64,000 nt of DNA, taken from Oxyruncus cristatus. Its lineage: Eukaryota > Chordata > Aves > Passeriformes > Cotingidae. Position numbers and translations under genes: made by a program. Under the pieces are notes generated by a model, which searched no databases, was not told where the DNA came from, and saw only the letters and a list, made by a program, of their open reading frames with translations. This document shows positions 49,978 through 63,600 of the stretch, one piece after another; positions within the stretch are counted from its first letter, which is position 1, and every line of letters starts with the position of its first letter. The stretch is taken from the NCBI GenBank assembly GCA_013399855.1, contig VXAY01002187.1, forward strand, positions 545,609 through 609,608, in the 5' to 3' direction.

Positions 49978-51800
49978 TGAGTCAACCAAGCAAGGTGCCT
50001 TTTAAGTAGTGGGCAGCCATCCAGTTAGATACATTCTACATAAGTTCAAATATCATACTTTTATGGGATAGAAAATTGTAAAACAATTCCCAAGGTAACG
50101 ATGGAATGCATCATAGCTGAGAAATGACATGTTAAAAAAATTTTTCTTTGAATTCTGCTCAAGTACACATCAGTCCTTTTGTCAGCTCAGGTGGAAGGAT
50201 GATATCATGATTTTGGTCTTTTTAAGATACCAAATACCCTTCTTTCAATCACTGCTCATGAATTCGGCACATTAAAAGCAACTAACTTGGACAGGTCCAC
50301 TTGCTGGTTCAGCTATGTGGAGGAAACGGTAGGTGCTCTGGGGGAGTTAAGGGGTGATGCAGGTCCCTCACTGGTAGGGGTGGAGTGAAAGGACTACAGA
50401 ACTGGATGTGTTCCTGTAAGTAGAGTTTATAGTCATCCTGCTGGCTTTGCAGAAATGTTGGTTGGTGAGTGGTACCCTAGACAGCCTTGGTTCTGTCCAG
50501 GTATTCCTTCTCCCATCTTTGTTTAACTTCACTATTTTAACCCCCTGAAGAAAGAGTCTCATTTAGAAGTTTTTACTCACAATGCACATACTTGATTTGC
50601 TTTAAGTAAATATTCTTCTGTCTATTTTACCCCTAAAAGAAAACGATTCAACTACAGTTCATTGGTGTAGCTGCAGCATGTCAGTGAATTAATTTTGTAG
50701 ATGTGTGAGTGTTTGTCTACAGCATTAACTGCACAGTCATGAAGCAAATGTATTGTAAATGTAACTGGAGATGGATTTCTTAAATAGACGTGAGTTTTCT
50801 CAGACAGAAAAGAAATAATTAAATTTCAGCAATCTGTAGTGTGGTGAGGAACTTCGAGCAGTGCAAAGAAAAATCTCACTATGACCATAAAGGATTGCGT
50901 CTTATAAAAAAGAGCCTTCCCAGCACCTTTGCTCCTGTGAATTGCTCTCTAGATCTAACAGTGTTTCTTGCTGATTGCCTCTTTCGTTCCTACTTGTCAA
51001 TGATGATTGAAGGACTGCAGCTTAACTCAGCAAAGAGGGATTTACCCCTCTTGAGCACAGTAAATTTAAATCATGTACTTCACGTATCTTATCCCTTCCA
51101 GCAGTTGTAGGTTGGCTTACATTTTGATGAAGCCACATGTATTTTAAGGAAGCACACAGATAAGTCTCAATTACCTAGAGAAACTACTGCAAGCAAACGC
51201 ATATTTGAATGGAAGATCCTTGAACGTGATATTTATTTCTATGTTATTATAGCTTTATAGACATCTGTAAAATGAACAGTGATTTGACAGTGATGTAGAA
51301 TTGGTAGCGTTCAGTCTGCCAGTGTGACAGCCAAGTACAGAGATGGATATTAGGTGGAGAAGAGTAGTGATGTCAGTAGATGTATTGTAAATTGAGAAAT
51401 GAGGAATTAGGTAACGGGACTTTTATAAGCGTCCTCTTTAATGCTAATATTATAATGTGTTTCCTTATGATCTGACTACATGACTTTTAAATACCAAAAA
51501 ATGCATTAGTTCTCAAGACAGTTGCTGAGCACAGACTTTCAGGGCATAGATCTGTGCACATATCGACTACACTATTCTCTGCAAACAGGAAGGCAGCAAA
51601 GGAAACAGCTACACAATGGATCCTGGGCAGACTGAGTAACCACCTCAAATGAACCTGAAACAAGACTTCTTTTAAATGGGAAGTATTGCTTGTGCTGTTT
51701 TGGTCTGTTCCTATTGATACGAAGGTGTCCTCAATGGCTTTGCCCGTACCTATTTGAAGTCATGGGATGTTTAGAGGAATGGGATGTTTAGGTCGTGTTC
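49978..51800. other. unique DNA; possible further retroelement decay
   Basis: No gene was recognised. An ORF at 50841-51110 (+) contains CKEKSHYDHKGLRL, which loosely resembles the Lys/Tyr-Asp stretch after the catalytic core in gypsy integrases and lies at a plausible distance from the zinc-binding fossil. The match is too weak to call. No catalytic motifs were found between the two. Confidence 0.35.
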
Positions 51801-51881
51801 TGGGATGGGGTTTTTTTTGATGATTTGGAGGGGGTTTGTTTTTTTGAGGTTATTTGTTGGTTGGTTTGTGGTTTTTTTTGT
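51801..51881 (+). repeat. G/T-rich low-complexity tract
   Basis: About 80 bases of G and T runs (TTTTTTTTG, GGAGGGGG, GGTTGGTTTG). It is the strand complement in composition of the A/C tract at 37134-37237. Confidence 0.8.
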
Positions 51882-54800
51882 GTCACAGGCTTTCAATTAC
51901 TGGAAAATGTTGGGACTTTCCAGTCTATTCCATTGAACAAGGCAGATGTGATTCTTGCCTGTTTTTGTCCATTCGGAAATAATGCTCATGAGACGGGGTT
52001 GCTGCAAAGTAAGGATTTTAGATATGGAGAGCATGAGCTACATATATTTTCACATACTAATGTGTCAGCTCTTATATTCTCTCAATGGTTTTCATAACCA
52101 GGGATTTGATAATATCCTGAAGCCTTCCTTCATAATTGTAGAATGACATTTTCTGTTTTCCTCTATGCTTGCACAGCAAGCCTTCTCAGTTATGCTTTTA
52201 CGGTTAACCTTATCAGCAACAACAGACACGTAAAACCTGATTTTTAGAACTTATACTTTGAGGTTTGCAGCTGTTACCAGGTCTGTTGGCCCTTCTTTCT
52301 AGCACAAAAGCAGTAGCTGTGAAGTTAAATAAGTTAATCATGGGATGTTCTCAAATATATAGACCGTAACCACCTGTAGCCACACTATGTGGCTAATTGC
52401 TGAGAGAAAGAAGTTAAAAACTACCATAAGTAATAAAAGTCACACTTTGCCACAGCTGAGACCTTTTGCATTTCACCTGATTTTTCAGATCCGAGTGCTT
52501 GTGCCTTTTCTGTCTCTGTTTAACCATGAAAAGGATAGCAAGTGTCTGGATTGGGTCATCCAGCTAAGGTGGATGAGAGCATTATTGCAGGCTTTCTTTT
52601 TTCAATGGGAAAGAAAAATGAGGTATAGCAGGTGGTGCAGTGTGGCGTATGTGTGCACTACAGAGAGGTCTTTGTTGATAAAAGGTAGCCAAGAACAGGT
52701 TTCTTAAAAATTTAGTGGAACCCATTTTAAAAAAAGATGCACGAGGTATGCTGCAATTTCTTCCCAATGCCACAAGCATGGTTTACTCATTATTCTGAAG
52801 TTATGTCAAGATTGTGTAGAAGGAGAGCTCACTTTTCCCCTGTCCCTCTCACAGTGTCTAGATGGAGTCAAAGGCCGAATGACTTGAGCTTAATTGTAAC
52901 TTGAAATCTAAAGAGAGGTGCACCATTATGTTTTCTGACAACTCGGAAAGAGTCCTGTAGTTCTTGGAGCTAGAAGCAGGGTAGATGTTTTTCACTGACT
53001 GCTTCATTTGAATTCCTGAGCTAACCCTGGGAACCAAATAAACAGTTGAAGCTGGGTTTTATGTTTAACACCTGATATGTATGTCCTGCTTTTTTCCTCA
53101 AGGGTAATGACTGCTTCTTATTTACTGCTTAGGAGTGGATAATTAATTAACAGGGGTGAGAATGTGCACGCTTGACTAGACACTCAAAAATCACATAAGT
53201 GATTCCTGGGTTTGAATAACATTTTTTTAGTGTCATAAAACTGCCTTGAACTGGAAAAGTTCTATTGCCAAAAGTATGTGCTAAAAGTTTTATGTCTATG
53301 CCATAATTTATTTTTATTACAAGTAGGGCTTCTCTTGCTCTGTTAAGAAGGATATTGAATCTCTATCAGTAAGAGGATAAAATCTTTGCCGTGTTAGTGG
53401 TGGCACTTTATGCATAGTATTGGTGTTTTTTGACAAGCTATCCTAGTAACCACTTTAGGTGCATGGAGAGAGGTACATGAATAGGTTTGAAGTGCCTTTT
53501 CCTTAACTAACTCTCGTGGGATGATCTTGGTGGAGCATATGATTATTTAGACAAGTGGTCAGAGCCATCAGTTTGCCATGTGATGTTCCCTTCATACTTA
53601 AAAGAAGTTAATGATGGTTATATTTAAGGTGTGTATACTAGAGCATCTGTTGCTTACCAGCAGAATTGTCTTCTTCATTTATAAGAAAAATACATTATGA
53701 ATGAACAGTTTCTTAGTTTATTCAGTAGAATGGTGACATTTAACTTGAAAGCTGAAGTATAGGAAATCAATGGAGGGTCTTTCTGTAGGGGTGAATCTCC
53801 TTATCCTGACCATATTTGCAAGCTACTGATAATTGCTAAGTAATATCCCAGTCACAGGAAGTCATGTGTGGCTGAAGACTAGAGTTCCACCAGAATGCTC
53901 TGAATGTTGGTTTTAGTTAATTAAGCATAGTAAAATCTTGGTTTTAAACCTCATTGTTCTTGCATGATCATGTTTCATGGTCGGACTCTCCAGACATTCT
54001 CTAGAGAGCTATGTACTGAGAGCTTGTCTGTGACACTTCTCTGGCTGTGTGTTTCCAAAGGCTGTTTGAGCATGCATGAAAAAGCTGGGGTGAACTTGCA
54101 GGGCAGTAGGTCAAGCACCGTCAGCCATGGACTTCTGATGCGAGAATGCTCTCTGGGTTTGGTGGTTCGTGTCAGATTCCAAAAGGATCCATTGCAGATG
54201 TTGCAACGCTGTTTATGACATAATATTTCTTCCCAACACTGATCACTAAAAGTGGCCATCAGTGAGTGTATGTGTGGGGAAGGTTTGCATGTGTGATTTC
54301 ATGAGGGAGGCAAGTCAACCATCACATGCTGGAGGAACTTGGCCAAGTAATATACATAAAACTGCACTATGTCTCAGTGCTATCCCAAGAGGACCTGCAT
54401 GCAGATGTTGTTGGGGCATTTGCAAAATGAAATCCCATCGAAGAGAACTAAATCAAAGCTGGGACTGCTGAGACGTGAAGCTCAAGTTCTTTGTGGCACG
54501 GTTTCCTCAAGCAGTTTTTATAAACACTTCCTAAACCTTTTATGAGCTATGAAAACAGTTGGGGAAGCTGCGGAGCCACAGAGAGGTCACATGCTAAGTA
54601 CATTGCTGGAAAACGTTCAGTAAAGTTTGAGAACCAGCAATTCACTGACAACATTATGGACATCCGACACACCTCTCTGCATTGCCTTCTGCTTAACTAT
54701 TTTAATTAAGACTTATCTGTTGGTATTTATTTCTCTAAAGAAAATGTTCTACTCACTAGACAATTATTTAAATTCCACGTTCTTTTACTTTGAAACCATA

Positions 54801-55729
54801 AATTGTCTGGAATGAGAAAGTGAAAATTGATGGGTTTCTGCCTGTGCCAGTGGATGGTCTAGATTGTAGAAGTATGGTTTATTAATAAATAAAATTATTC
54901 TAGAAAGTGTTATTTCTTCTTTGATTTATGTTTGTAATTTCTGTACATGCCAACAGATTATATTGTGGTCTTGCAGTCTTTAAGTTTCTGGAGTTTCTGC
55001 TGACTTCCTTTGGGTTGTCTGAGAATATTACTTGATGTGACTGTACAAAATTTATTCAATATGCCAAAGCCTGTGTTCAGGTTTTGGTAGTTTTCTCTGC
55101 TGGACAGGTCTTCTAGACATCTCTCTGATTATCTGTCCATATCAGATCCATTTCACTGAACTATGGACAAAGGTGTACTATCTGAGAAAACTGCAATGCT
55201 TGGAGGCTTCCAGTTTACTCTCTTTCTGCAGTTTGTCTGTACTGGAAATGTTGGCAAACCAAGTCAGCTCACCCAAAGAGTAAGCTGAATTCAGTGTTAG
55301 TTTACATGGCACACTTTATTTTAAAGAGAATAAGCTAAAAGCATCCAAAAGCTAAGTACTAAACTGAGACAACAGACAAAATGTTCATCTGCCCTGTTTT
55401 CTTGAAGATATAAGGCTTTAAAATGATGGCAAGTAAACTAAATGATAGATCAGCAGATGTTGGCAGTTTCAGGAGCAGCAACTGTTATCTGTATGTTAGG
55501 AATGCTTTATATTCATTCACAAAGTTTATACCATAAAGCTGCGCGGTTAGCCATCACTTTCTCCTCTAATTTTTGGCCTTACTGCAGAAGCAGTGATGTT
55601 AGCTGTGGCCTTTCTTCACCTATAAAAGAAGGGGAAAGCTAGAGGAGGGTGAGTAACTGTCTTTTGGAGTGATGTCAGGGGAGACTTAATCATCTTCAGA
55701 TTGGTGACTGTTATGTCAGTCTGTTAGTA
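51882..55729. other. unique DNA, no gene seen
   Basis: ORFs at 52387-52707 and 53964-54218 have no recognisable motif. No repeats stand out. Confidence 0.5.
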
Positions 55730-55915
55730 ATTAGGACAGACCCCACTTGCCATGCAGGATAACTTCGGAGTGCCTGCTCCCCACCCCTAAGGAGAGCCAG
55801 CGTGGGGCCCGACTGATGCACAGCTACTCTTCTGGATCTTTCTCTGAAGTTCAGATCACAATAAAGAAAATATTTGGGAAGGCGAGGGGGAAGAGCCCAC
55901 CCCTGTAACATCTCT
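55730..55915 (+). mobile_element. possible solo-LTR remnant
   Basis: A compact block richer in G+C and CpG than its surroundings carries an AATAAA (near 55860) soon before a G-rich stretch (GGAAGGCGAGGGGGAAGAGC) and CCACCCCTGTAACA. A polyadenylation signal followed by a short G-rich segment is the order expected of an R/U5 region in an endogenous retrovirus LTR. The 5' boundary and target duplication were not found. It could also be ordinary unique sequence. Confidence 0.25.
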
Positions 55916-58447
55916 GTGAGGCAAAAATGCTGTCAAAGAACTATGTGCAGCTATTCAGGAAGTCATATATTTTAGATGACTTGGTCTCAATATTAAGCTC
56001 AAACAATACCGAAATTTTCAGTAAGTGATTTCTGAAAGAGCCCTGTCCCCCTAAGCAGAAGGATGAGTATACAACAAAGACAAACTGGGTAGAGGAGCTC
56101 GATTTTATTTCATTAATAATGCATAATACCTATCTTTTTCTTAGATTATTCTCAAATGATGTGTGAGAAATAAGAAGGGATATTTGGTCAATGTACTCAT
56201 AATTGCTTTGCTCCCTGTATGCTTCCTTTGTTCATTTTCCTTTGTTCATTTCATTTACTGTAGTCCTTGAGACTTTCACTCACTCTAAAAGCAGCAAATG
56301 CCACATACTGAAACAAACACAAGCATATTTATGATATCCCTCTGACTTTCCCCAAGATGTTCAGGCTTTGTCTTAACTCCTGCCTATTGGAGAAACTCGT
56401 AAATCAAAGGAAATAAGATACTCAGTGGAACCTTGCTGAGTGTCTGGAAATCTCTAGGTGAATTCATGTGGGACTGTAGCATTTGGGAAAGAAATTTTTG
56501 AAGCTGTGACTGTTGAACTGAATGTTGAAGGCGAGCATTCACACTTAGCTCTGACGTCAGTGTTTGGTATCTCAGTAGCATCAATGCTTTCCAAATCGTC
56601 TCCTTTGGGCCATTAGACACCACCAATACAAACTTCTAAGAGGCCAGATATGCTTCAGCAGAAGTCAATGGCAGCAAGGATCTGCAATCCACATTTTCTG
56701 TGCGATTATTAGGTATTGGCACAAATACATGATAGCAGGATTTAGAAAGTTCTGTAATTCTAACTGAGGAGGTTATGTACCTAATTACTTCTGAGATCTG
56801 TGGAGGATTATGTATCCATGTCCTCTAATGCTTTTTGAGCATCTGAAAAGATCCCTTCCTGTATCTATGGGTATCTTAGTGGTTTTTTGAAAGTCTTTGA
56901 ACTAAGCTGTTAAAACTGAATAGAAAGCTTATAGGGGCTCTCACAAATATTTCTGGGCTGTATCTCCTGCCACACCCACACGAGTCTTACAGTTTGAATG
57001 TGTTTCCACTGTTTTTGCAAGTATGATGAGCAAGAAGAAAATGAGTGAATCCTGTAGTGTCAGAAACCACCCCTGGCAAGTCTTACTCTTTTTTAGAGCC
57101 AAATAAAATTAAAATCATACACAAGTCTGTGTATATCTATAAACAGCTTGGCTGCTTGGATCCCACCATGCAGGGAGAGGCAGGAAGCTGACAAACATGA
57201 CAATGATTTAGTGAGGATGGAGCTGTTCACTTTTATAGAGAGGGTAAAGGGGAAGTAAAAAACTACAATTTGAACACTTCTCCTCAAATTTAACCTAAAC
57301 TGAGGCTTGAATGCGCTCCCATTGACGTCAGTGAGTGTTTTATCTTTGGCTTCCTGGGGAGCAGAGTAGTGTCTCCTGTGTAAACAGGAGAAATGTGGAG
57401 GGTTTTTCCCCTCTCTCTTAATAAGTTTTGTTTGTGGACCTCACCATAGCAGTCTGAGCACCTATATCACCAGGACTGGAGACATTCCTGTGCTGTGCCT
57501 GTGAGTCGGATGTGGTGGTCTGCCACTTCAGAGGATGTGAAGCGAGGCACTGCTGTCTCCAGTAGATTGCACAGAAGGAGTCTGGCTGGCTCCGCTTGCC
57601 TTTCTGCAAATTGGAATTGGCAGACTACTGTAGTTATCCTCAGTAGAATTTAAATGTGAAAGCTGAACTTGGAGGTGAGAAGCCCTGAGTATTTTCTGCA
57701 GTAAACTCTGGACTGTTTGCTTCATTGCTTAACTGTTGACTTCACTGCTTAAGGAACTCAAAGCTTCTACTCACTCCAGCAGAACCAGGATTTCTCCCTA
57801 ACGATTTTATTCAAAGCCCATTGAAAGAGATTTTTGGTCTGCGCAGTTAAATTTGGGTCCAAACCCCTCAGTTCATTCATCAGTTGCTTACGTTGTTTGT
57901 GCTAAGGCTGATATTTTCTTCAGGCCTTTTCCAGTGTATGTTAAATTAAAAGCAGTCCGTCCTTTGAACTCTCTTTGAGGCATCTAATTAAGGTAACTGA
58001 GACCTAGTAGATTGGATAGTGGAGTGAGAATTAGAAGACCTTGGCTTTGATTTTAGGTTTTGCTCCCTGTTTTAGACCTATAGAGAAGTTAAATTCCATT
58101 TGTTTTCCCTCCTGTAAACACTGTGTCCACCTTACTGCATCATGTGTTATTTTGATGGCATTTCCTTTCTCCCAAATAATTTATTTTTGCTGTTGTCTCA
58201 GTAGGAAAGGGCAAATCTTTATGAAGCATTTAGCAAGACTAGAGGGCCTAATTTCAACTCTCAGATGTTTCACAGAAATTAATAGTTTTAGGTGCTCTGT
58301 GAAGTTCCGAATTGTAAGAGACAAAGCCATAGTGTGAGTATTTCAGAGTCTCCTGCTTTCCATACAGTCAACAATAATACAAGGGGGAGTCTTTTCTGTG
58401 ACTTTTCATACTTTGACTTCCATGGGAAACTAGTAATTCAGGAAGGG
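55916..58447. other. unique DNA, no gene seen
   Basis: Nothing recognised except a 13-base direct duplication (TTCCTTTGTTCAT-type) near 56224-56250. Confidence 0.5.
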
Positions 58448-58918
58448 TATTGAGGTTCTGGAGGAAGTCCAGAGAAGAGCAATGAGGCTGGTGGAGGGAC
58501 TTGAACACAAGTCTTATGAGGAGAGGCTGAGGGAGCTGGGGTTGTTTAGCCTGGAGAAGAGGAGGCTCAGGGGAGACCTCATCGCTCTCTACAACTCCCT
58601 GAAAGGAGGTTGTAGCCAGGTGGGGGTTGGTCTCTTCTCCCAGGAAACCAGCAGTAGGACAAGAGGGCATGGTCTTAAGCTGTGACAGGGGAAGTTTAGG
58701 TTGGTTATTAGGAAGAAATTTTTTACAGAGAGAGTAACCAGACACTGGAATGGGCTGCCCAGGGAGGTGGTGGATTCATCATCCCTGGAGGTCTTTAAGA
58801 TGAGACTGGGTGTGGCACTTATTGCCATGGTCTAGTAACCACACTGGTGTTGGATCAGGGGTTGGACTTGATGATCTCAGAGATCTTTTCCAACCCAGTT
58901 CATTCTATGAATTTGTGA
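58448..58918 (+). mobile_element. CR1 LINE 3' fragment, best preserved
   Basis: About 470 bases collinear with the 3' end of CR1. Landmarks are GTCCAGAGAAGAGCAATGAG, TCTTATGAGGAGAGGCTGAG, CTCATCGCTCTCTACAACTC, GAAAGGAGGTTGTAGCCAGG, GGGCTGCCCAGGGAGGTGGT, TTGGACTTGATGATCTCAGA and the tail CATTCTATGAATTTGTGA. It is 5' truncated just after a GTAATTCAGGAAGGG flank. It reads closer to the family than the copy at 22125 and differs from it near the 3' end (TAGTAACCACACTGGTGTTG), so it is probably a different CR1 subfamily and younger. No intact ORF. Confidence 0.95.
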
Positions 58919-59913
58919 ACACCTGAAAATTGCCAGAAAAGATGAACAAACTACTTTGATGTTTGGTAGGGGGTAGAGAATGAAAAGGAAGATTTCATTT
59001 GGTAACTAGATGAGAAATCTTTATCCTAATTGTTTGTATGGGCTGGAGGGTCTATAATTTTTTATTTGTTTGCTATGTTTAATACCTTGGAAAGCACTGT
59101 GACAAAACCTAGTCTCCATTTAATGTATGCTTGGATAGAGTGCATAAATGACAGTGCTTTGTAACTTCTTTGTGTATATCTTGCTGTGAAATATTACAAC
59201 CTTTATTTACAGCTCCTTATTATTTGGTGTTCCAGACTTGTAATTCAATTTATCTATGTCTGAATCATAAAGCACTACTCACCACCGTTCAGTTCTTCCT
59301 ACCCAGTTTTTCTTTAGCCAGGAAATGTCATTGTGAACAGCCTTTGCCAAGCCCCGGTAGCTGCAGAGAAGGTGCTTGGGTCAGTTGAAGGGTTCTTTGG
59401 TATAACTTTGGTGGGGTTTTTTTCGTGTACCTGAGGTGATTTTAGTTGTTTTGTTTGTTTTTCCCAGGAAATAAAAGTATTTTAAATTGGTACAGCTGAT
59501 ATTCTTAGCAACTTGGCTTTTTTCAGTAAGAAATGGGTGCAGAATGGAGGCTTTATAAATTCATTGCCCTTTTATATGGGCTTTGAATGCTTTACAGTCC
59601 ACATGGGACAGTAAAAAGTGTAAAGGTATCATGTTAGTAAAAAGCATTAAGACAAAATATCTAGTTGCTGTCCAGCCCCACCAGGAAGGAAATATTGTGA
59701 CTTTTCATCTGAATGTGAGATTCTCAGCTACTATAGACTAGCGAGAATGTGATACTCATTTTTTTACAAACACGTGTTTAAAAAAAAAAAATTCGGTGCA
59801 AGTGTAATTTATAAGTGACTTTGAATCATCAAACAACAGACACCTTTGCCTTTCCCAATACAGTTATTGATTTTGATTTTACCAGGGAACTCTTTGGTTG
59901 ATTCCTCTAAATA

Positions 59914-59931
59914 TTTTTTTTTTTTTTTTTT
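59914..59931 (+). repeat. poly(T) run
   Basis: Eighteen T in a row. No element with a minus-strand A tail was recognised next to it. Confidence 0.9.
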
Positions 59932-60651
59932 AAACCAGAGAGCAGCCTCAGCTATTCTAATATTGTTTTGGGGTTTTTTTGGTAACATGTTGGCCAATTA
60001 ATGTTTTAATTGAACAAAGACATTATGCAGAATTCATCTGTTTTTTAGATTATATGATCATAATTTATAACATATGCTGAATTCATAATAGTTATGAGTG
60101 AACACTTTCAACTCTTGAAAGCATTTGACACTTAAATTAACAGTGTCTCCAGTGTAATCCTGCTTTACCCACAGTATTAGATGCTTTGCTTACAGAACTC
60201 ATACTCCATTTAAGATAAGGACACCATCTGTGGCCTAATCTAGGTGGAGTAACTTTTAAAATAAGAATTAGTTTATTAATGTGGACTTTAACTATATGAA
60301 AGGAAAAATACCTGGATATTTGTCCGTATTCCTGAAGAAAAGGAATTTTCTCCGTGTTCTGATGCTGATAGCATATTTACTGAAAGTTGGAATATTTCCA
60401 CCAAAATTAGCAGAGCTGCCTCAGTATGTAAGACTCAAACTGGACCTTAACAGCTAAAATTCAGATGTTTCATCCTAAACCAGAGGATACTTTTAAAAAG
60501 TAATTTATTTGAGTTATGTATGGTAAGGTAAGCACTCAAATGCTGCCTTTTTATGGAAAGTTAAAATTGTTTTGTGTCATAAATGTCAGTTGAGCAGAAA
60601 CACACTTTTTTGAGGGGTAATTATTCCCAAAATAAACATGCAAAAAATGAT

Positions 60652-60678
60652 TAAATGTACCCTTAAAGGGTACATTTA
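60652..60678. repeat. 27-base perfect palindrome
   Basis: TAAATGTACCCTT (60652-60664) and AAGGGTACATTTA (60666-60678) are perfect reverse complements around a single A. It contains two GTAC sites and no loop to speak of, so it favours a cruciform or dimeric protein site rather than a stable RNA hairpin. Confidence 0.9.
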
Positions 60679-63600
60679 TCCTCAAGTTTGATCAAACACT
60701 AAACCTCACTATCCAAATCCTAAGTGAACTGAAATGCTGTCATTGCCATCTGTAGCTTCACAAGGAACAGAAGAGGTGCTCAAAAGGAACAGAAGAGAAG
60801 GAATTCCCCAGCAGAAGGTGGCTGGTTCCTGAAAATTGCTTCAGAAAGATGAGCAGTCAGGCAAAATGAAGAAAACTTGCAAAGGTACTGGGTACAGATG
60901 TTCATGGTGTGGATTATAGATTACTCGCAGTTCTTGTTCCTTGCCTTTGAGACTGTTAGTGAGAGCTGGTCTCTTGAAAGCTCTATCTATCACTACGAAC
61001 GCTCAAGGGTAAATCTAACTACAACTAGGAAGGAAATTCTGCAGATGAATGTTTTGGCTGAATGCCTTATGAAGGAGGCATTAGCTGAAATATTGGTCTA
61101 TAGAACTTCCTTTCCTCAGCTGTGTTCAACCTGTTAAAATCCCTGCTCAGAAAATATCCAACCCATGATTTGCTGAAATCAGATCTGGAAACCTGGTAGT
61201 TCTGTCTGACTTGGAGGGCGGAAAAGCTTTAAAGATTTGGAGGATCGTGTTGACTATGCAAAAGCAGTTTTCCACAGTGAAGAGCAACATTGGATTATTT
61301 AAAAGAAGCCAGAAGCATTTAAGAAAAAAAGAAGTGTTTCAAAAACACGCTGTGAAAGTAACAACTGAAGACTGACCCAGTCATATCTAGCAATAATGGA
61401 CTATTTAGGTGTTTACTTGCTAACTTTGCTTCATTTGACTTCGTTGATAGTAAACACAAAACCTCAGAAAAAAAATGTCACAAAATTTCCATGAAAATGT
61501 TGTGACACCGTAAGATTTTTTTGTTTTCCCCCCAGAGAGACAAGTTTACGAAATAATGTGAATAGAATCATAGTGACCCTGGGGACTATTCCTTGCTTCC
61601 AGCTCTGATAGTGTGCATAATTACTGTTCTTATGATTCAGTTTGGTTCAGACAAAGAAATTAGAGGTATAAATGATTCCTGGTTATGTTCAGAGGTAAAC
61701 TGGAGGGATCATAACATTTCCTTAACTGTAGGAGAAATTATTAGTAAGGAATGTTTTCCAAAGGAGCCTCTCATTCTGTGTCTGTAACAACACATACCTC
61801 TCCAGTACTTCCTGTATGGTATTTAGTCCAAGCCTCCTCCCCATTATCTATTAATGGCTTATCTTTATATCCAGTGAATATCAAGCTGATTATTTTACTG
61901 CCCACTCATTCTGAAAGATAAAGGACAAAGGAAAAGGAAGAAAAAACCCCACAAAACCAACCAATAGGAAAAGAAAAAAATCCTACCAGAACTGTGGTTA
62001 CAAGAATGTTTGCAAAGGTCTTGATAACTGCACTGACATAAAGCATTCTCTCTGCACTCACTGCAGGTGCAGTATTCCAGCTCCCTGGAGAAGCTTGTCT
62101 TTAAGTCTTTTCTCCTTGAGTCTTTCCACTCTAGTGAGAGGTGGGAGGCACAGATTGAAAGTGTTTTCCCCTAAGATTCCCCCCAAAGGTACCAAAAATG
62201 TTATGTCTTCAGGTTTGTCAGATGTTTTCCTTAGGCCTTTCCTTAGAAAGTTTACCGTAAGGTAGGACACCTGTTACTATGTAGAATAGCAATATATCAG
62301 AAGGTGCACAAAGTTTAATGCAAAGAGGAAGGAAATGAAGGAAGATTTGTTCTGTCATCCTGGATAACTGATGGAGTAGTCAGTTGATTTTTCCCTATAG
62401 AAACAGAGCTTTCTGTATGAGAAGGGACCATTTGTCCCTATACACTCTGACCTTCTAAACTTCCTGTACTAGGCGAACATCACCAAATCTTGGTACTCTC
62501 CTGTGGAGCTCCTATTTTCTTTCCTTTTTTTTTTCCTTCCCACCCACCTTGTGTACCAGAAAGTAATGAACTCTTCTTGTTTCTAGTAAATGAGATGGGC
62601 ATGGAAGAATTGGTAAAAAAGGGTACTAGATCTTACAAGAATTCAGAGTTTTTGTGATGACTTGTTAAGGATCACTTTTTTCCCCTGATTATTCCATGTG
62701 TACCACAACAGTGGTCCATTTAGGAGAGCATTTTTACAGTGAATTTTCACGCCTTTCCTCCCTTAATGATAATATAGAACTGCAGAAAAACTTTCTTTTG
62801 CTTTAGTAAGAGTTGCTGATTTGTTTGCAGAGGCTTACCTTAAACAGTGTCAGAAATGAATGGAGAAAGATAGGACAGAAAATTTCATGTAACCTTTGGC
62901 TATTGCAGACATGAGAAGATAAAAAGATGCTTAATAATTAATCCACTAAATTGCCAGTTTCACGCTGGACATGGCCCATCTTTACTTCATATTTTTAAGC
63001 TGGTTTTTGCTGTTTGTTTGTTGTTGTTTTTAATTAGATAAATTATTTAAATAGAATAAATAGAGTATCCAGTTGCATATTTAATCCCTCTTTCAGTTGT
63101 ATCAAGTTTTAGACCTGTTTTTTAAATATTGCTGATTAACCTCTGTTTCTAAAAGAGAACATCCTGAGTTCTTGTGTTTTGTGTCCTGAATAACCTGCCT
63201 ATGAATATATAGTCCTCAATATGAAGGTAACTGAAATTCTGAATGTCTCCTTTATCCATAACTGTGGTAGTGGCAAACTCTTGCAGAAGAGGTTTCAGAA
63301 AAGAATCATTCAGAAAGCATGAGACAGAATGATCATTATTTTGAAAGCTGCCTTTGTGATTTCATAGACCCTGACTTGTTCTGCATGGTACGTATATTTA
63401 AAAAAAAAAAATTCCTTAGATGCAATGTACTGATTTCCTGTATGGTGTGCATTGGTGCCTCCAGTACAATACGACTGTGCAGTTGAATGATCCTGTCAGA
63501 AGGATCCTTCTACCTTGGGAAACTTTAGTGGTATGAACCTGTTGTGGTTTTTCCTCCCTTGTGGGAATAGAAACACAGAGAAGAAGAAAGGCATTTTTCT

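Noticed and set aside
58368..58828. ORFs of 60-125 codons on both strands
   Set aside because: They lie within the CR1 3' fragment at 58448-58918 and are shadows of a non-coding or decayed LINE sequence.
61560..61585. AATAGAATCATAGTGACC resembling a reversed CR1 edge
   Set aside because: The following sequence does not continue into CR1.
62058..62270. 70-codon minus ORF next to GTGAGT
   Set aside because: The base before the donor is A, the acceptor is weak and no family was recognised.
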